Shown here: positions 25,178 through 37,800 of the stretch, in pieces
Position numbering within the stretch: the first letter of the stretch is position 1
How the letters are laid out: every line of letters begins with the position of its first letter
Assembly (NCBI RefSeq): GCF_041381155.1
Contig: NC_091135.1
Coordinates: 8,671,620 to 8,735,619, forward strand
Length of the DNA stretch: 64,000 nt
Direction: 5' to 3'
Source of the DNA: Argopecten irradians
Lineage: Eukaryota; Mollusca; Bivalvia; Pectinida; Pectinidae
Position numbers and translations under genes: made by a program
The notes under the pieces: generated by a model
Told to the model about the DNA's origin: nothing
The model's database searches: none
The model's input: only the letters and a program-made list of their open reading frames with translations

Positions 25178-27317
25178 TGATTAGAAAATCTCTCGTTAAT
25201 AGAACAAGGTAATCTGGTTTTATATTAGATAGTAATAAATGTACATACATTTTTAGGTAATGTTTATATTGACCATTTTGTCATTTTTGTTTTGATATTT
25301 AATTATTATGTAATTAATATGTACTTTATCCGGTTAATAAAAAAAACGGAATTGATATCGGTCTTTTATCTTATTATTACCAATATAGGAGATATATTAC
25401 GTTGCTTTGATTTGACTTGAATGAATTGTCTCTTTACCTTAATAGAATGAGATTGTCTTTTTTCCAAAATTTGTTCCCCTTTCTAACTTAATTATCTTAG
25501 TGTATAATGATCAATGCTATTTATCAATCTAGTTTCAATCTCTTTTTTGTCTGAGCACTTCTAAATCGAACTCTTTTCTCATTGTAGTGTTTTTTATTGA
25601 TATTAAAAAAGTGGAGTAATAATTTGAAAAAAAAACCCAACTAAATAGCCGCTAAAACAATAACATTGTTATGATCTCTCTGTTATAGTAATAATACAAA
25701 ATATTCCTCAACAACCGAAACAAATAATACTGATATGTGAACAAATGACACTAGACGATATTAATAATACAAAATATTCCTCCTACAGCTGAAACAAATA
25801 ATACTGATATGTGAACAAATGACACTAGATGATATTAGATTTAAGTCATGTGGGCCGTCGTGAATGTTTAATTCTATGCTGTAACCCAACTTTCTAAAGA
25901 TTATTTTTCATGACGCTTTAATTTCGCAATGTATTCTTCCATGATTCTATTTGACTTACTTGAAACAATTTTGCGGCAATATATTTTCACGATTTTGCAT
26001 CTCTCGCGAATGGTCATCGCAAACGAACATGTGTTAGTTTATAGTAAGTTAAATGTACGCCAAGCGATCAGAGGAAGGCTTTGAAGTTGGTGTTGCTCTC
26101 TGTAATCTTCAACGGAAGCTGCTGAAATCTGTGATTGGTCAGTTGTTTTCTCCTGAAATGCCTTCAGTTTTGTTATTTGTTATGATATTTAGATCAGGGT
26201 AGATATTTAGCCCAGGCGCTGTACAGTAATAGTATCTTTTAGCATATCGAGGATGAAGTGAGTACTTTGAAAAAAGTTAAATGTAACCCTACGCTTATAT
26301 ATTTGCTCCATAATGACCAATAGGATTCCTGCTTCGGTCTATGATTAATTTAATCCACCAATTCAACGAATTCATCGTTCATAAATATGTAAAAGCTGGT
26401 TAATTGCATTGTCCTTTGATGTCCATATATAATTATAACCAAAGAGATGTTAATATTATCTTGATTTACACGCTGGGTAGGACCGAAGAACAATAATAAT
26501 TCTTCTGTATCAGATGGCTCTTTATCCCTGCATGTTAACAGCTGTATAAGACAGTAAGTACATACATATAAAAGGTCTGTTTTAGTGACACCAAGGCACA
26601 TAATGTGTCGCGTTTTCGAGGCGACCTTCTCCTGTATCAGTATAAGACTGAATCAGACTATTTGATTTTTTCATATTTGCATTTTACTATTATTAACACA
26701 TTTCGGATTGGTAATAATAAATAATATTTATATCTACTCAGATATTTTTTATTATGTTTAGATGTTTAGTCTAAATAAAAGTATTTCAAGCTGTTACCAT
26801 ATAGCACGATATTTTAATTTTAAGAAACAATATCACGTAACAAGTGATTAATTACGATACCATCATTTCATTTAGCTACAGGGAAGTGCCTTTACTGACC
26901 GAATATATCATAATAACATGTAACTAGGTAACATGTGCCTATATTGTCCATATGTTTCATGATATTCAGTGTGATCGCGTGACAGCCATGCGATTAAATG
27001 ATACCGTATACAGGTCAGACAGTTAAATCCACTTAAGTAATCAAGGGGAACCCACCATTCATCCAGGTGTTATAAAGGGTGAGAGTAGGGAAGGGCTCCA
27101 GGATAAGGGTAGAATCCCTCGAACACGGTTGGACCTGGCTGATGACAATGAAAGATGAGCAGTAACAGCGGTTACTATATAAAGAACTTATCAAATGACT
27201 AAATGACGACCTATACCTTTAAAATGGTTTAATGAACGAACGGTGACCTTCAAAATTGTTTAATCAGCAAATAATGAAATTTATTTATTTTGAAAAAAAA
27301 CCCCTTGAATTGAATAA
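25178..27317. other. Intergenic spacer with one tandem duplication
   Basis: Bases 25690-25836 are two units with a 73-bp period (AATAATACAAAATATTCCTC). A decayed TTCGCG-rich stretch near 25915-26045 resembles the MITE ends at 18.6 kb. No gene is recognised; the frame at 26350-26601 (minus) has no family features. Confidence 0.55.
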
Positions 27318-28130
27318 TTATATAATGTCATTTCGAATGTTTACACAGTGTTATATGGCAGGAACAATGCTAGTAAATATGTATATATAAATATTTATAA
27401 TGTAGAATGTGACGTAGAGTACCACGACTTCTCCCATTACGATTATCTGCATTTTTTTCCAAAATAGATTGTAAGATTGATAATACCCGGTACATTTTTT
27501 ATTATTATTTTTGATTGATTTTTTTATAAAATCATGTGATATATTTGTAATGAAGAATAAATTTACAGACAATTACAGACAGATTTTTTGAACAGTGATG
27601 TTGCGGATGAACTTGGATTGCCTTAAGTGATTCCCTGTCTTATGTGACTTTTTTGTGATGGTCCCTTGGAAAATCACATAAGACAGTCTCGACTGTATTT
27701 GACTCGACTTAGTCTGACCGACTTACTCATGTGGTTATTGAAGTACATATATAGAGATTTTTCGAAGTCACGTGTCCGTCACATTGAAAATGTTTACACA
27801 CATGGATGATAAGCACTGAAGGGGAAATAACGAACGTTGATGGGTGGATAAAATACCACGCAGCACTCAGTGAATTCCACATACTACATTACATTACCTG
27901 GATAAAATTGAACATAAAAAAGTTTGTGGCTAAATATCCTACGTCTATACACTTATAAACAACATATTTGATTGACACTTGACCCGATCTAAAGGCTGGT
28001 GAGTTTATTTAATTTTCATTTAGTAAATTATACACGTTCCGATATACCACACTTTTCACTTTATTCACATGGTGATAAATGTGTATGCATTATAAAACAG
28101 GTTGTTTGGATGATGAATTGTAAACCTGGT
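27318..28130. repeat. Direct duplication, copy A
   Basis: Matches copy B at 29301-30229 closely from TTATATAATGTCATTTCGA to AATTGTAAACCTGGT. Copy A lacks about 170 bases present in B (about 29685-29855) and has about 80 extra near 27950-28030. It contains a strong hairpin at 27635-27686. No protein is recognised. Confidence 0.85.
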
Positions 28131-28480
28131 GAACACTTCCTGTTTTCAGGTTTCGGTCTCCGATCCCAAAGAAATTTGGTCTGTAGGGGTTTTAAGGGAT
28201 AGTGAACAACATGCAAAAATTTCCGCAAAGATTTTAATATTCCAAGATGGCCGCTGGGCTAACTTCCTGTTTTTATATTTTGGTCTCTGATTTCAATAAA
28301 AATTAACATGTATGGGTATTAAGGGATGCTGATCAATATGATGAAAATTTTAAAAGACTGTCGCTATGCCAACTTCCTGTTTTCAATTTTTCGTCAGCAA
28401 TTTATTAATAATTGGTAAATGGGGGTTTTAACTTAAAATTTTAAGGGATGCCATACAGTCATGATAACTGCCACATCAAT
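28131..28480. repeat. Degenerate tandem units with 'CTTCCTGTTTTCA'
   Basis: Three diverged units of roughly 120 bp each contain CTTCCTGTTTTCA or CTTCCTGTTTTTA, then a GGTCTC(C/T)GAT-like stretch, then TTTTAAGGGAT. They begin exactly where copy A of the large duplication ends. Confidence 0.6.
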
Positions 28481-28516
28481 TCCTCTGAAAATAGCCTTGT
28501 ATAACCGTATTTTTAC

Positions 28517-28578
28517 GCGTATAGTGCACACTTTTTTCATAAATTATCAAGTGAAAAGTTGGGGTGCGCACTATACGC
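28517..28578. repeat. Inverted repeat, 15-bp arms
   Basis: GCGTATAGTGCACAC (28517-28531) and GTGCGCACTATACGC (28564-28578) pair with one mismatch. It sits immediately before the dispersed element at 28584 but is absent beside that element's second copy, so it belongs to something else. Confidence 0.7.
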
Positions 28579-28583
28579 AGTAA

Positions 28584-29084
28584 CTGCAATATTGTAGCTC
28601 AAAAGAATTTTAGACAGAAAATCGTGTCGTCTTTAGAGCTACAATTGGTGCCTATTACTGCTAATGGAGCAAAGTAATGATTATGCAAATCATTATAAAA
28701 CGTTTTTTGCATTTTATAGTACTTGTTTGATATCGCTTACCTACTAGGCAATAAAACTGAACCACATAAATTATCAAATCCTCATCGAGGCATTGTTTTT
28801 TTACATAATACATATGAAGATTTTTCTGAAGAGCATGTCCACAAATTGTGAATTTGACGTCTTGTGAGCGGTACGGTAGATATTAAGAATGGTAGTTATG
28901 TTTGTTTTGGACAAAAATAATATATTTAAATGAATGTATACGCATAAAATAATTGGAAACTTACGAAAAAGTATAGAAAACTGTGCCCGAGTGATTTTCG
29001 GAGGCAGTGCTCCACTACGACACATAGGGACCAATTCGTACCCGGCCGAAAAGTATAGTAGGCCGGGTACGTATATTCGTTCTA
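28584..29084. mobile_element. Dispersed ~0.5-kb element, copy 1
   Basis: Shares long identical blocks with 56031-56578. It opens with a hairpin (TTGTAGCTC... pairing with GAGCTACAA) and closes with a second one (TACCCGGCC and GGCCGGGTA around an AAAGTATAGTA-like loop). Noncoding. The class is unknown; hairpins at both ends and no long terminal inverted repeat make it unlike the MITEs here. Confidence 0.7.
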
Positions 29085-29300
29085 TATACGCAGGTACAAG
29101 GCATGGCTAGGTCCTGGGTCATGATCACCGAGTTATGTAGTTATGTATGTACATTTTAGGAGAACCTGAATTCCTATATAAAAGTACATCAAAATTCTCC
29201 CAAGATGTTCATATACACTGTGCAACTGCATTCTTGATTTGTTGCAATTGGGGGTGCGTTCGGGGGACTATGTAATGGTGTCAATTACAATGAGTACTTG

Positions 29301-30229
29301 TTATATAATGTCATTTCGAGTGTTTACGCAGTGTTATATGGCAGGAACAATGCTAGTAAATATGTATATATAAATATTTATAATGTAGAATGTGACGTAG
29401 AGTACCACGACTTCTCCCATTACGGTTATCTGCATTTTTTTCAAAAATAGATTGTAAGATTGATTATACCTGGTACATTTATTATTATTATTATTGACTT
29501 ATTTTTTATAAAATCATGTGATATATTTGTAATGAAGAATAAATTTACAGACAATTACAGACAGATTTTTGTACAGTGATGTTGCGGATGAACTTGGACT
29601 GCCTTAAGTGACTCCCTGTCTTATGTGACTTTTTTGTGATGGTCCCTTGGAAAGTCACATAAGACAGTCTCGACTGTATTTGATTTGATGATATACTTTT
29701 GCATGCATATGTTTGTTAAACATGACAAAATGTATGGTATATGCCAAGGTTCAATTATGTTTCAATCAAAACATCATTTATAGTCAATATGTGATAAATG
29801 GATCATGTTATCAAAGAGGTTTTCACAATTTACACACATACAGAGTCGCAAGGTCAATCTTAGTCTTACCGACTTACTCATGCGGTTATTGAAGTACATA
29901 TATAGATATTTTTCAAAGTCACGTGTCCGTCACATTGAAAATGTTTACACACATGGATGATTTTATATCGCATAACATTAGGCATAAGCACTGAAGGGAA
30001 AATAACGAACGTTGATGGGTGGATAAAATTCCACGCAGTACTCAGTGAATTCCCACATACTACGTTACATTACCTGGATAAAATTGAACATAAAAAAGTT
30101 TGTGGCCGAATATCATACGTCTATACACATACACGTTCCGATATACCACACTTTTCACTTTATTCACATGGTGATAAATGTGTATGCATTATAAAACAGG
30201 TTGTCTGGATGATGAATTGTAAACCTGGT
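29301..30229. repeat. Direct duplication, copy B
   Basis: Partner of 27318-28130, about 2 kb away in the same orientation. Its hairpin (29616-29667) pairs slightly better than that of copy A. Beyond 30229 the two copies part abruptly. Confidence 0.85.
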
Positions 30230-31345
30230 TAATTGCCCCGTGTGACGTATTTTTTTTGGCTCTCTGGTAACACTTAACTATATTGTTTTCATTACCCAAA
30301 CTAGCATAGTATATGTGATTAGCATACTGACAGCATACAAGAACTACATACAAGTATAATTTGTAATCATTCAAAAGTATCTACGTAATTGATTGGCGTA
30401 TATGATGAGTGATTTCGGTCTATTTTATAATCTATCTAAAGACTATAAAATCTGTATGGTCCATGTAACCTGAATGAAATACATATCTTTCTTTCATACC
30501 TACGGGTTTAATACTGGGTGGTCTACGGTAATACACTCATGCCGCCTGAGGCTATATTACAAGGCTACGCATACAATAAAGCCTCGTGACGTCACGGCGT
30601 CAACAAAATTTCTATTTCCTCGGTAAAATTTTAACATTTTTTTCACAAATTTGACTGGTTTTACTATAAAATATGCAAACAACGGAATTTTTGTTGAAAA
30701 TATCACATATTTTCCATGTATAAAGATTGACCTTCAGCAGTTGATTTCTTCGAATTTATTTCAAAATGGCGGGATATTATAGTTGTAAAATTGCAATAAA
30801 ACGTCGAGCTAAGGAAGAAAAATACTCTTTCATAAGTTGATATGAAGCATAGGGATATTCTACCCGCGGGATCACAAAATGTTGCAAAACCCTCGGCAAG
30901 CCTCGGGTTTAACTACATTTTGTGACCCTCGGCTAGAATCTCCCTATCCTTCATATCCGCTTATGAAAGAGTCTTATATAATTCTCCCTCCTCAGCTTGC
31001 AAATTATTTCGTCCCCGTCAAGAATTTAGAGGTATTTTGATTGGTCAATCGGTAATAATACCTCATGGGATGTTGTCAGATCGTCCATGAAACAAAGCGA
31101 GAATATTAAAGGATCTGTATTTTAATGTAAAATTTGTAGGTCTTACTTTTAAATTAGTATTGCGTATGCTGGTGTAAATTGTTTCATTGATTACCAGTAA
31201 AGATACTAATATGTTTAAGTAATGACAATAAAATAGATGATGCATCATAATTATACCATTTATCATTTATATTTATTGTTTTTTTAAGTTTTATCCCTAA
31301 ATGGGTTAATAAAATGTTATGATGTAACATCTGCAACTACTACAT
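30230..31345. other. Spacer with foldback hairpin at 30825-30971
   Basis: The hairpin has arms of about 60 bp (CTCTTTCATAAGTTGATATG and its inverse at the right) around a CCTCGGCAAGCCTCGGG centre. Otherwise AT-rich, no gene seen. Confidence 0.7.
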
Positions 31346-34300
31346 TAGGCCATGGGCTAGGAGGGTCCCACATGCACCCCCCCCAAACCTCCGAACCAAT
31401 ATTTTTCTTAACCCTTATGACCCACTGATCACAAATCAAAATGTTAACATTGCATAAGTTGGGATGAACTTCCGGTTATGACGTCATCAAGATGGCCGCC
31501 ATCTCAAATTTCACTACAAAATAAAAAATAGTCATAACATTGACATTTCTCAACCGAAGTAGACAAATGAGGCATCAAAATGACCAAAATAGAACACTAA
31601 AAACATATCAGGACCAAATAACCAAATATATGTAGTGATTTTTACGCAGGAAGTGAAAAAATAGGATTTTAAGCTCAAAAATGGTAATTTTTTAGTAAAT
31701 TTTTCATATTTTGATTGACGCAACAAAAACGTTTTCCAACCGCAAACTATTATTTCTAATTAGTTTTTTGTCCACTTATAAATCAGTTTAAACAAAAACA
31801 AGAAAAAAACCAATGTTAACATTATATAAGTTCCGGTTATGACGTCATCAATATGGCCACCATCACGAATTTCACTAAAAAAATGAAAAATATTCATAAC
31901 ATTGACATTTTTCAACTGAAGTAGACAAATGAGGTATCAAAATGACCACAATAAAACAACAAATACATATCAGGACCAAATCATCCAATATATGTAGCGA
32001 TTTGTACGTAGGAAATGAAAAAATAAGATTTTAAGCTCAAAAATGGTAATTTTTCAGCAAACTTTTCATATTTGTCTTCATGCAGCAAAAATGTTTCCCA
32101 ACAATTATTATTGATCGTAATCAGTTATTTAATCTCTTGTCAATCAGTAAAAACAACAACAAAATATATAGATATGCAAAAGAGAATTATTGTTATACCA
32201 TCATTTGGTTTACAAAGCATCACGGTTTGCGTATACAGGTCATATGATAGTGTATTTTTCCCAAACCGCCGAGACTACAGTTTCCTGGTGTCTTAGAATT
32301 TCCTGAATATAATAGTGGCTATTGAAAATTTAAATCTTAACAAAGAATTTTAGGTTGGCTGAATATCTAAGTGGGACTTCAAAATAATTCACTTTCATGT
32401 TCGAAATGTTGTACACTAGTAGCGTCTCAAACTGAATTATAACTGCAAAATGCCAACTAATAGCTATATGGTATCAAATTAAAACTGAGGTAATTCTGTC
32501 ATACCGTAAATACCATGACACTTTCCGAAACGTTTTGTGCCTTTTAGAATGAGCACATCCAGTATTATTTCCTGTGTATAACGTCAGGAAATGTCAGATG
32601 GTTACTTAACAGTGTCACATATTTCTTTCACTAGTTCTTTGTCTTCGATAGCGATGAGCTGATGAGCTGATGTGACATTACATTACCGGGTTGCCATCGT
32701 GGTTGTAGCTTGTCAACCGTCCATGGCCAGAGTTAACATAAGAAACATCAGTGACAGGGATGTAGGAGCTCTTCCTGTTTCCAACCTAGTGATTCAAATA
32801 TCGTATATGATGTTCCAGACTATCAGATCCCCATTCTGCGAAGGTTTGGGCTGGTTCTCCTTATTTCGTATGAAGCACAATTCCTCAATCTTGTGAACCT
32901 TCAGTGACCATAGATGGCACAGGTGGATTCTTTGAGGTCATAAATGAGGTCTGCAGTGAAGTTCCACTATTTGCCAAGTCTGAAAAGCACTGTAGAAAAT
33001 TTTATTTCTGGAGAGTCTTCAATGGTCTCTTTACGCATACACCAGATGTGACACAACCAGCACCTTCAAGGGAGTGGGAAAAGTCAGACCAATGAAAAAC
33101 ATTTAACATTAATGGCCTCATTAATGACCTCGATGATATCACCTGTGCCATTTATGGGCGCACGAGGGTCCACTAGATTAATGAATGGTACTTCAAATTA
33201 TGGAGCTATGTGCTAAGGAGAACCAATTCCACCATTCGAATAATGTGGATCTGGTGCAGTTTCCATTATGCCGAAGAAGTCTGGAACAGTATATACGATA
33301 TGTTAGAATCTGAGGGAGATCCCACATCTCTGAACCTATTGTTCCTGATATGAACTCTGGCCAAGGATGGGTTATGAAAGATGACAGGCTAGAACAACAC
33401 TGGTAATGTACTGTCACATCAGCTCATCGACATTGAAGATAACGCTATGGCTTTCGACGAATTTGATACTGATATCTCGATTATTCTGATAATTTGGACT
33501 ACCAGCTACCAGACATGCCGAGTCTCTTCAGTGGATGGAGCAGTGAGTCGAGAAAGCACGTACAATGATAATGGTTATCATAAAGAACCAGTGAAAGAAA
33601 TATGTGACACTGTAGTAACCATCTAACATTTTGCCTATGCTATGCATAGGAAATAAACAATGAATGTTCTCATTTTCAAAGACACAAACGTTCTGAAAAA
33701 TGATATAAAGAGAAACACAGGCTTAGGTTACATTTGTTACTCTATCAGTAGGTGTTGTGCTGTAATAATTATTTCTGAGACGCTGGTCAGCGTCAGCGGT
33801 TTCGAGTTCGAAAAATAGCATATGCCCATTATACGCACCTGGTGATGTTTTGTAAACCTAATGAGGGTATAACAATAATTATCTTTTGCATTTCTATATA
33901 TTTTAATTTTTGTTGGTGTTTTCATTGATTTATTGATTTATAAGAGATCAAATAACTGATTACGAATAATGATTTGTTGTTGGGAAACATTTTTGCTGCA
34001 TGAAGACAAATATGAAAAATTTGCTGAAAAATTACCATTTTTGAGTTTAAAATCTTATTTTTTCATTTCCTACGTACAAATTGCTACATATATTGGATGT
34101 TTTGGTCCTGATATGTACTTGTTGTTCTATTGTGGTCATTTTGATACCTCATTTGTCTATTTAAGTTGAAAAATGTCAATGTTATGAATATTTTTCATTT
34201 TTAGTGAAATTCGTGATGGCGGCCATCTTGATGACGTCATAACCGGAACTTATTCAATGTTAACATTGTTTTTTTTCTTGTTTTTGTTTAAACTGATTTA

Positions 34301-34735
34301 TAAGTGGACAAAAAACTAATTAGAAATAATAGTTTGCGGTTGGAAAACGTTTTTGCTGCGTCAATCAAAATATGAAATTTTTTCTAAAAAATTACCATTT
34401 TTGAGCTTAAAATCCTATTTTTTCACTTCCTGCGTATAAATCACTACATATATTTGGTTATTTGGTCCTGATATGTTTTAAGTGTTCTATTATGGTCATT
34501 TTGATACCTCATTTGACTACTTCGGTTGAAAAATGTCAATGTTATGACTATTTTTCATTTTTTAGTGAAATTTGAGATGGCGGCCATCTTGATGACGTCA
34601 TAACCGGAAGTTCATCCCAACTTATGCAATGTTAACATTTTGATTTGTTATCAGTGGGTCATAAGGGTTAAGAAAAATATTGGTTCGGAGGTTTGGGGGG
34701 GGGGTGCATGTGGGACCCTCCTAGCCCATGGCCTA
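31346..34735. mobile_element. 3.39-kb palindrome: foldback-type element, arms ~1.6 kb
   Basis: The outer ends TAGGCCATGGGCTAGGAGGG and its exact inverse close the element at 31346 and 34735. The outer ~800 bp of each arm match very closely; inside each are two ~361-bp direct sub-repeats sharing GGTTATGACGTCATC. Inner parts still match as diverged inverted copies: 32586-32643 with about 33583-33620, 32820-32880 with about 33205-33300, 32917-32950 with 33117-33151. The geometric centre is about 33040, with a loop of about 150 bases. CAT flanks both ends (possible 3-bp target duplication). Inner segments look like decayed coding sequence of a family I cannot name. It ends 128 bp before the ASNS-2 ATG. 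Confidence 0.85.
34576..34611. promoter_or_regulatory. Tight YY1-CRE-ETS motif cluster in the palindrome arm
   Basis: GGCGGCCATCTT (YY1-like AAGATGGC on the other strand), TGACGTCA (full CRE) and ACCGGAAGT (ETS/GABP consensus) follow one another within 36 bases. A second, slightly weaker set is 361 bases upstream (34215-34250), and inverted sets lie in the left arm. Whether it drives ASNS-2 is unknown. Confidence 0.45.
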
Positions 34736-34863
34736 CATGTTTATCAACATGAAAATCGCGTATAGGTTTGTGACATCATTTTACTATTCGACAATTACTT
34801 CACTCAGTCACCGCTTCACTTTTATTTAAGACGACATTGTTCCATCAGCATATTGCGACCAAC

Positions 34864-37800
34864 ATGTGTGGTATATGGGCACTTTTCGGGAGTACAGAGG
34901 ATGTGTTCACTTTATGCCACGCAGCCTATAAAATATCCCACCGTGGACCGGATGCCTTTAGACTTGAGACCATTTATCAATTTCCATATTGTTGCTTGGG
35001 ATTTCATCGTCTTGCCATCGTGGATGCCCAACATGGGATGCAACCGATGCGAGTTAACCAACATCCTCATATTTGGCTCATCTATAATGGGGAAATATAT
35101 AACCACAAAGAAGTGAGTATATTGCAAAGATATTTTCCCAAGTGTATTTCGATGGTATATGTATACATGTCTTTTATTTGGACAAAGGTTTTTACACTTT
35201 ACTTACACAGGGGTAGATAGCTTGCACACAAACGCCAATACGGAGGTAAGTCGATTGGTCATGCATTCCAATGCTTGTGACACAACAAAACTCACATCAG
35301 ACGTCACGATCACGGTCTAACTAGTTAACGACAAATCTTACTTTATCTGTGTCGTTTTGGTATCTCGAAACTAACGTACTATATGACATTACGACAATGG
35401 TACCATGGTACATATAGTTATTGTCTTGTTTTTCCTCTTTCATTTCAGTGAAATAAAGCTGATGATAGTCTGAATATTGTCATTATAATTTTTGTTATCT
35501 CTTCCTACAGCTTCAAAAGCAGTTTGACTTTCATTACAATACCCAGTGTGATGGTGAATCCATCATTCATCTGTATGCTCGGGGAGGGATAAAGTTCACG
35601 GCCAGTCATCTGGACGGAGTATTTGCCTTCTGTCTATTGGATACCAACAACCGGAAAGTCTTTCTTGGAAGGGACACATTCGGTGTCAAACCTCTATTTC
35701 GTTTTCTCAATGAAGACGGGTTTTTATCAACATGTTCAGAACTGAAAGGTAAGTGAATATTTTCTGATGTAGTTTTATGTGGTTTCTCTTTGAAATGCAA
35801 ACACAATAGGGGAGTGATCCTTGTCCGACCCCATTTTCACAAATTAAAGACGTTTTTTGCTTCCCCGGTATTAATAGATGTATACTACTTTCATGAAGAT
35901 ATTAAAAAACCATGAAATCAGAGTTCCAGGCTTAAATTTATCTTTGCTTACCTATTGAACATAGAATAAGAGCTGTTGTGCTCAATACTGCAATACATAT
36001 AATCGTTTTGTAAAAAAAAATTCCAAATAGAGGGAACATTTGACGTTCGTCATTACAAAAGCATACTTGAAATGCCTTCATATATGTAACTAGACAGTAA
36101 CATTTGTAAGTTATAGAGAAGTTGTATTGCATAAAAAAATATTATCTTGATTATACAGTAACAACATATGTGGTTTTGTTTACAATACATCTGTCACAAT
36201 ATTTCTAATTTACTACGCGCATAAAATATACATTATATCGCTGTCAGAATTTAAATTATGAAATCACGCTATAAAAAGCGAATTACGGAGACATCGTGTT
36301 ATCACTAGATGCGTCTTTCGAGTCCAATTGACATATGAAACCATATGTTAATATTCGCAAAGTATATATTATATATTTTCATGGGAATATTAACTATTAA
36401 ATTGATCAGTGATATGTATATATTGATAAGTTAATAACATGATCAATTATCGAAATGTATAGTCCTCGAGTCGCCGATATCACAGTGGAGTTATTGAATT
36501 TCGCAATTTTCTGTTTTAAAAAGCTTCGTGGAAGAATTTACCGCGCGCTGTCACTTAATTACAGTCATACGAATAAGCAGTTTTTTTGACATTCGTTCTG
36601 TTTATTCGCCAGTATTTTAGTTCGCGGATAATAACGCGACCGCGAATAAAATTAATCCTCGCAAATAAATTTACCATGCAGTAAGTATACATGTATATGC
36701 GGCATCAATCTTGTTATCTACTACACGTAAGCAGTATTTATGACGCGCAATATATTTCATAAGTGATGGTTACCCAATTATCTACAATTAATTGGGGAAA
36801 TGTCTTATGGTATAAACATTTTGAGAAAAGTTTACAAACGATATCGCTTGTTTTCCAATAGTTGGACAAAAATCATTTAGTATAAAAAACGCCTACAAAT
36901 AATTTCAAATTTTAAATTGAAGATGATTTGGAATATATGACTCAATCATGACTTATATTGTGTAATTTCAGGATTGATGGATGTAATTGGTCACAATTCA
37001 AAAGACCGTATTCAACCTGTCTTGCCTGGCCATGTGGAGACCTATTCACTGGACAGCAAATGTCGGGTCTCATACGATGGTTTGACCCAGTTCCATGCGA
37101 TTGGTGATATCCCATTTTATGCAACTGTTACACTACTAGGTATGGTCGATTAATCGCACTATTTAACACCAATAACAATTACATATACTGTTCTAAACCA
37201 TCTTATTTTCACGCCGGTATTTGACTTCGCGAATACCATTGCACGAAGCTTAACATTTAATTGCTTCGATTTCTTTTCATAGGTGTCGCATATTAAAATA
37301 TATCAGGGGTTACTTCCCATAACTTAAATCCTTCAATGCAATGAAATAGCATGCAGGAATCAAAATGGAGTTATATATGTTTCTACTCTACCCAATCGAA
37401 ATACGCAAAAATAATCGCACTCGAAACGGAGCTTGCTTACGGAAACTGATACACAGCCAATTATTTTTGTGTTTTATTTATCTCTGAATTTTGCCATTTT
37501 TTTTATTACAGATGATGATGAAAAAACAGGAATAAAAACCTATCTAACGAGTGCGGTTGATAAGAGGATGATGGCTGACCGTCGTATCGGTTGTCTTCTG
37601 TCGGGTTTGTGATTTAAATAATTTAAACGTACATATTTCGCGACAGCAATATTTTAGCGCCCTTTGCGCGACAAGTGATGCACTGAACTATTCATACGTA
37701 TGGATGCGCTAATTTGATTTACCGTTTATCGTTTATGTAACAAGGATGCGCTGAACTGTTCAAGATCGATTATTTGCTAAAATTTTATTCCGCTTTTGTT

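Noticed and set aside
34837-34863. Upstream in-frame ATG of ASNS-2
   Set aside because: It would add nine residues before Cys2, which must be N-terminal for glutaminase activity; ASNS-1 has no such extension.
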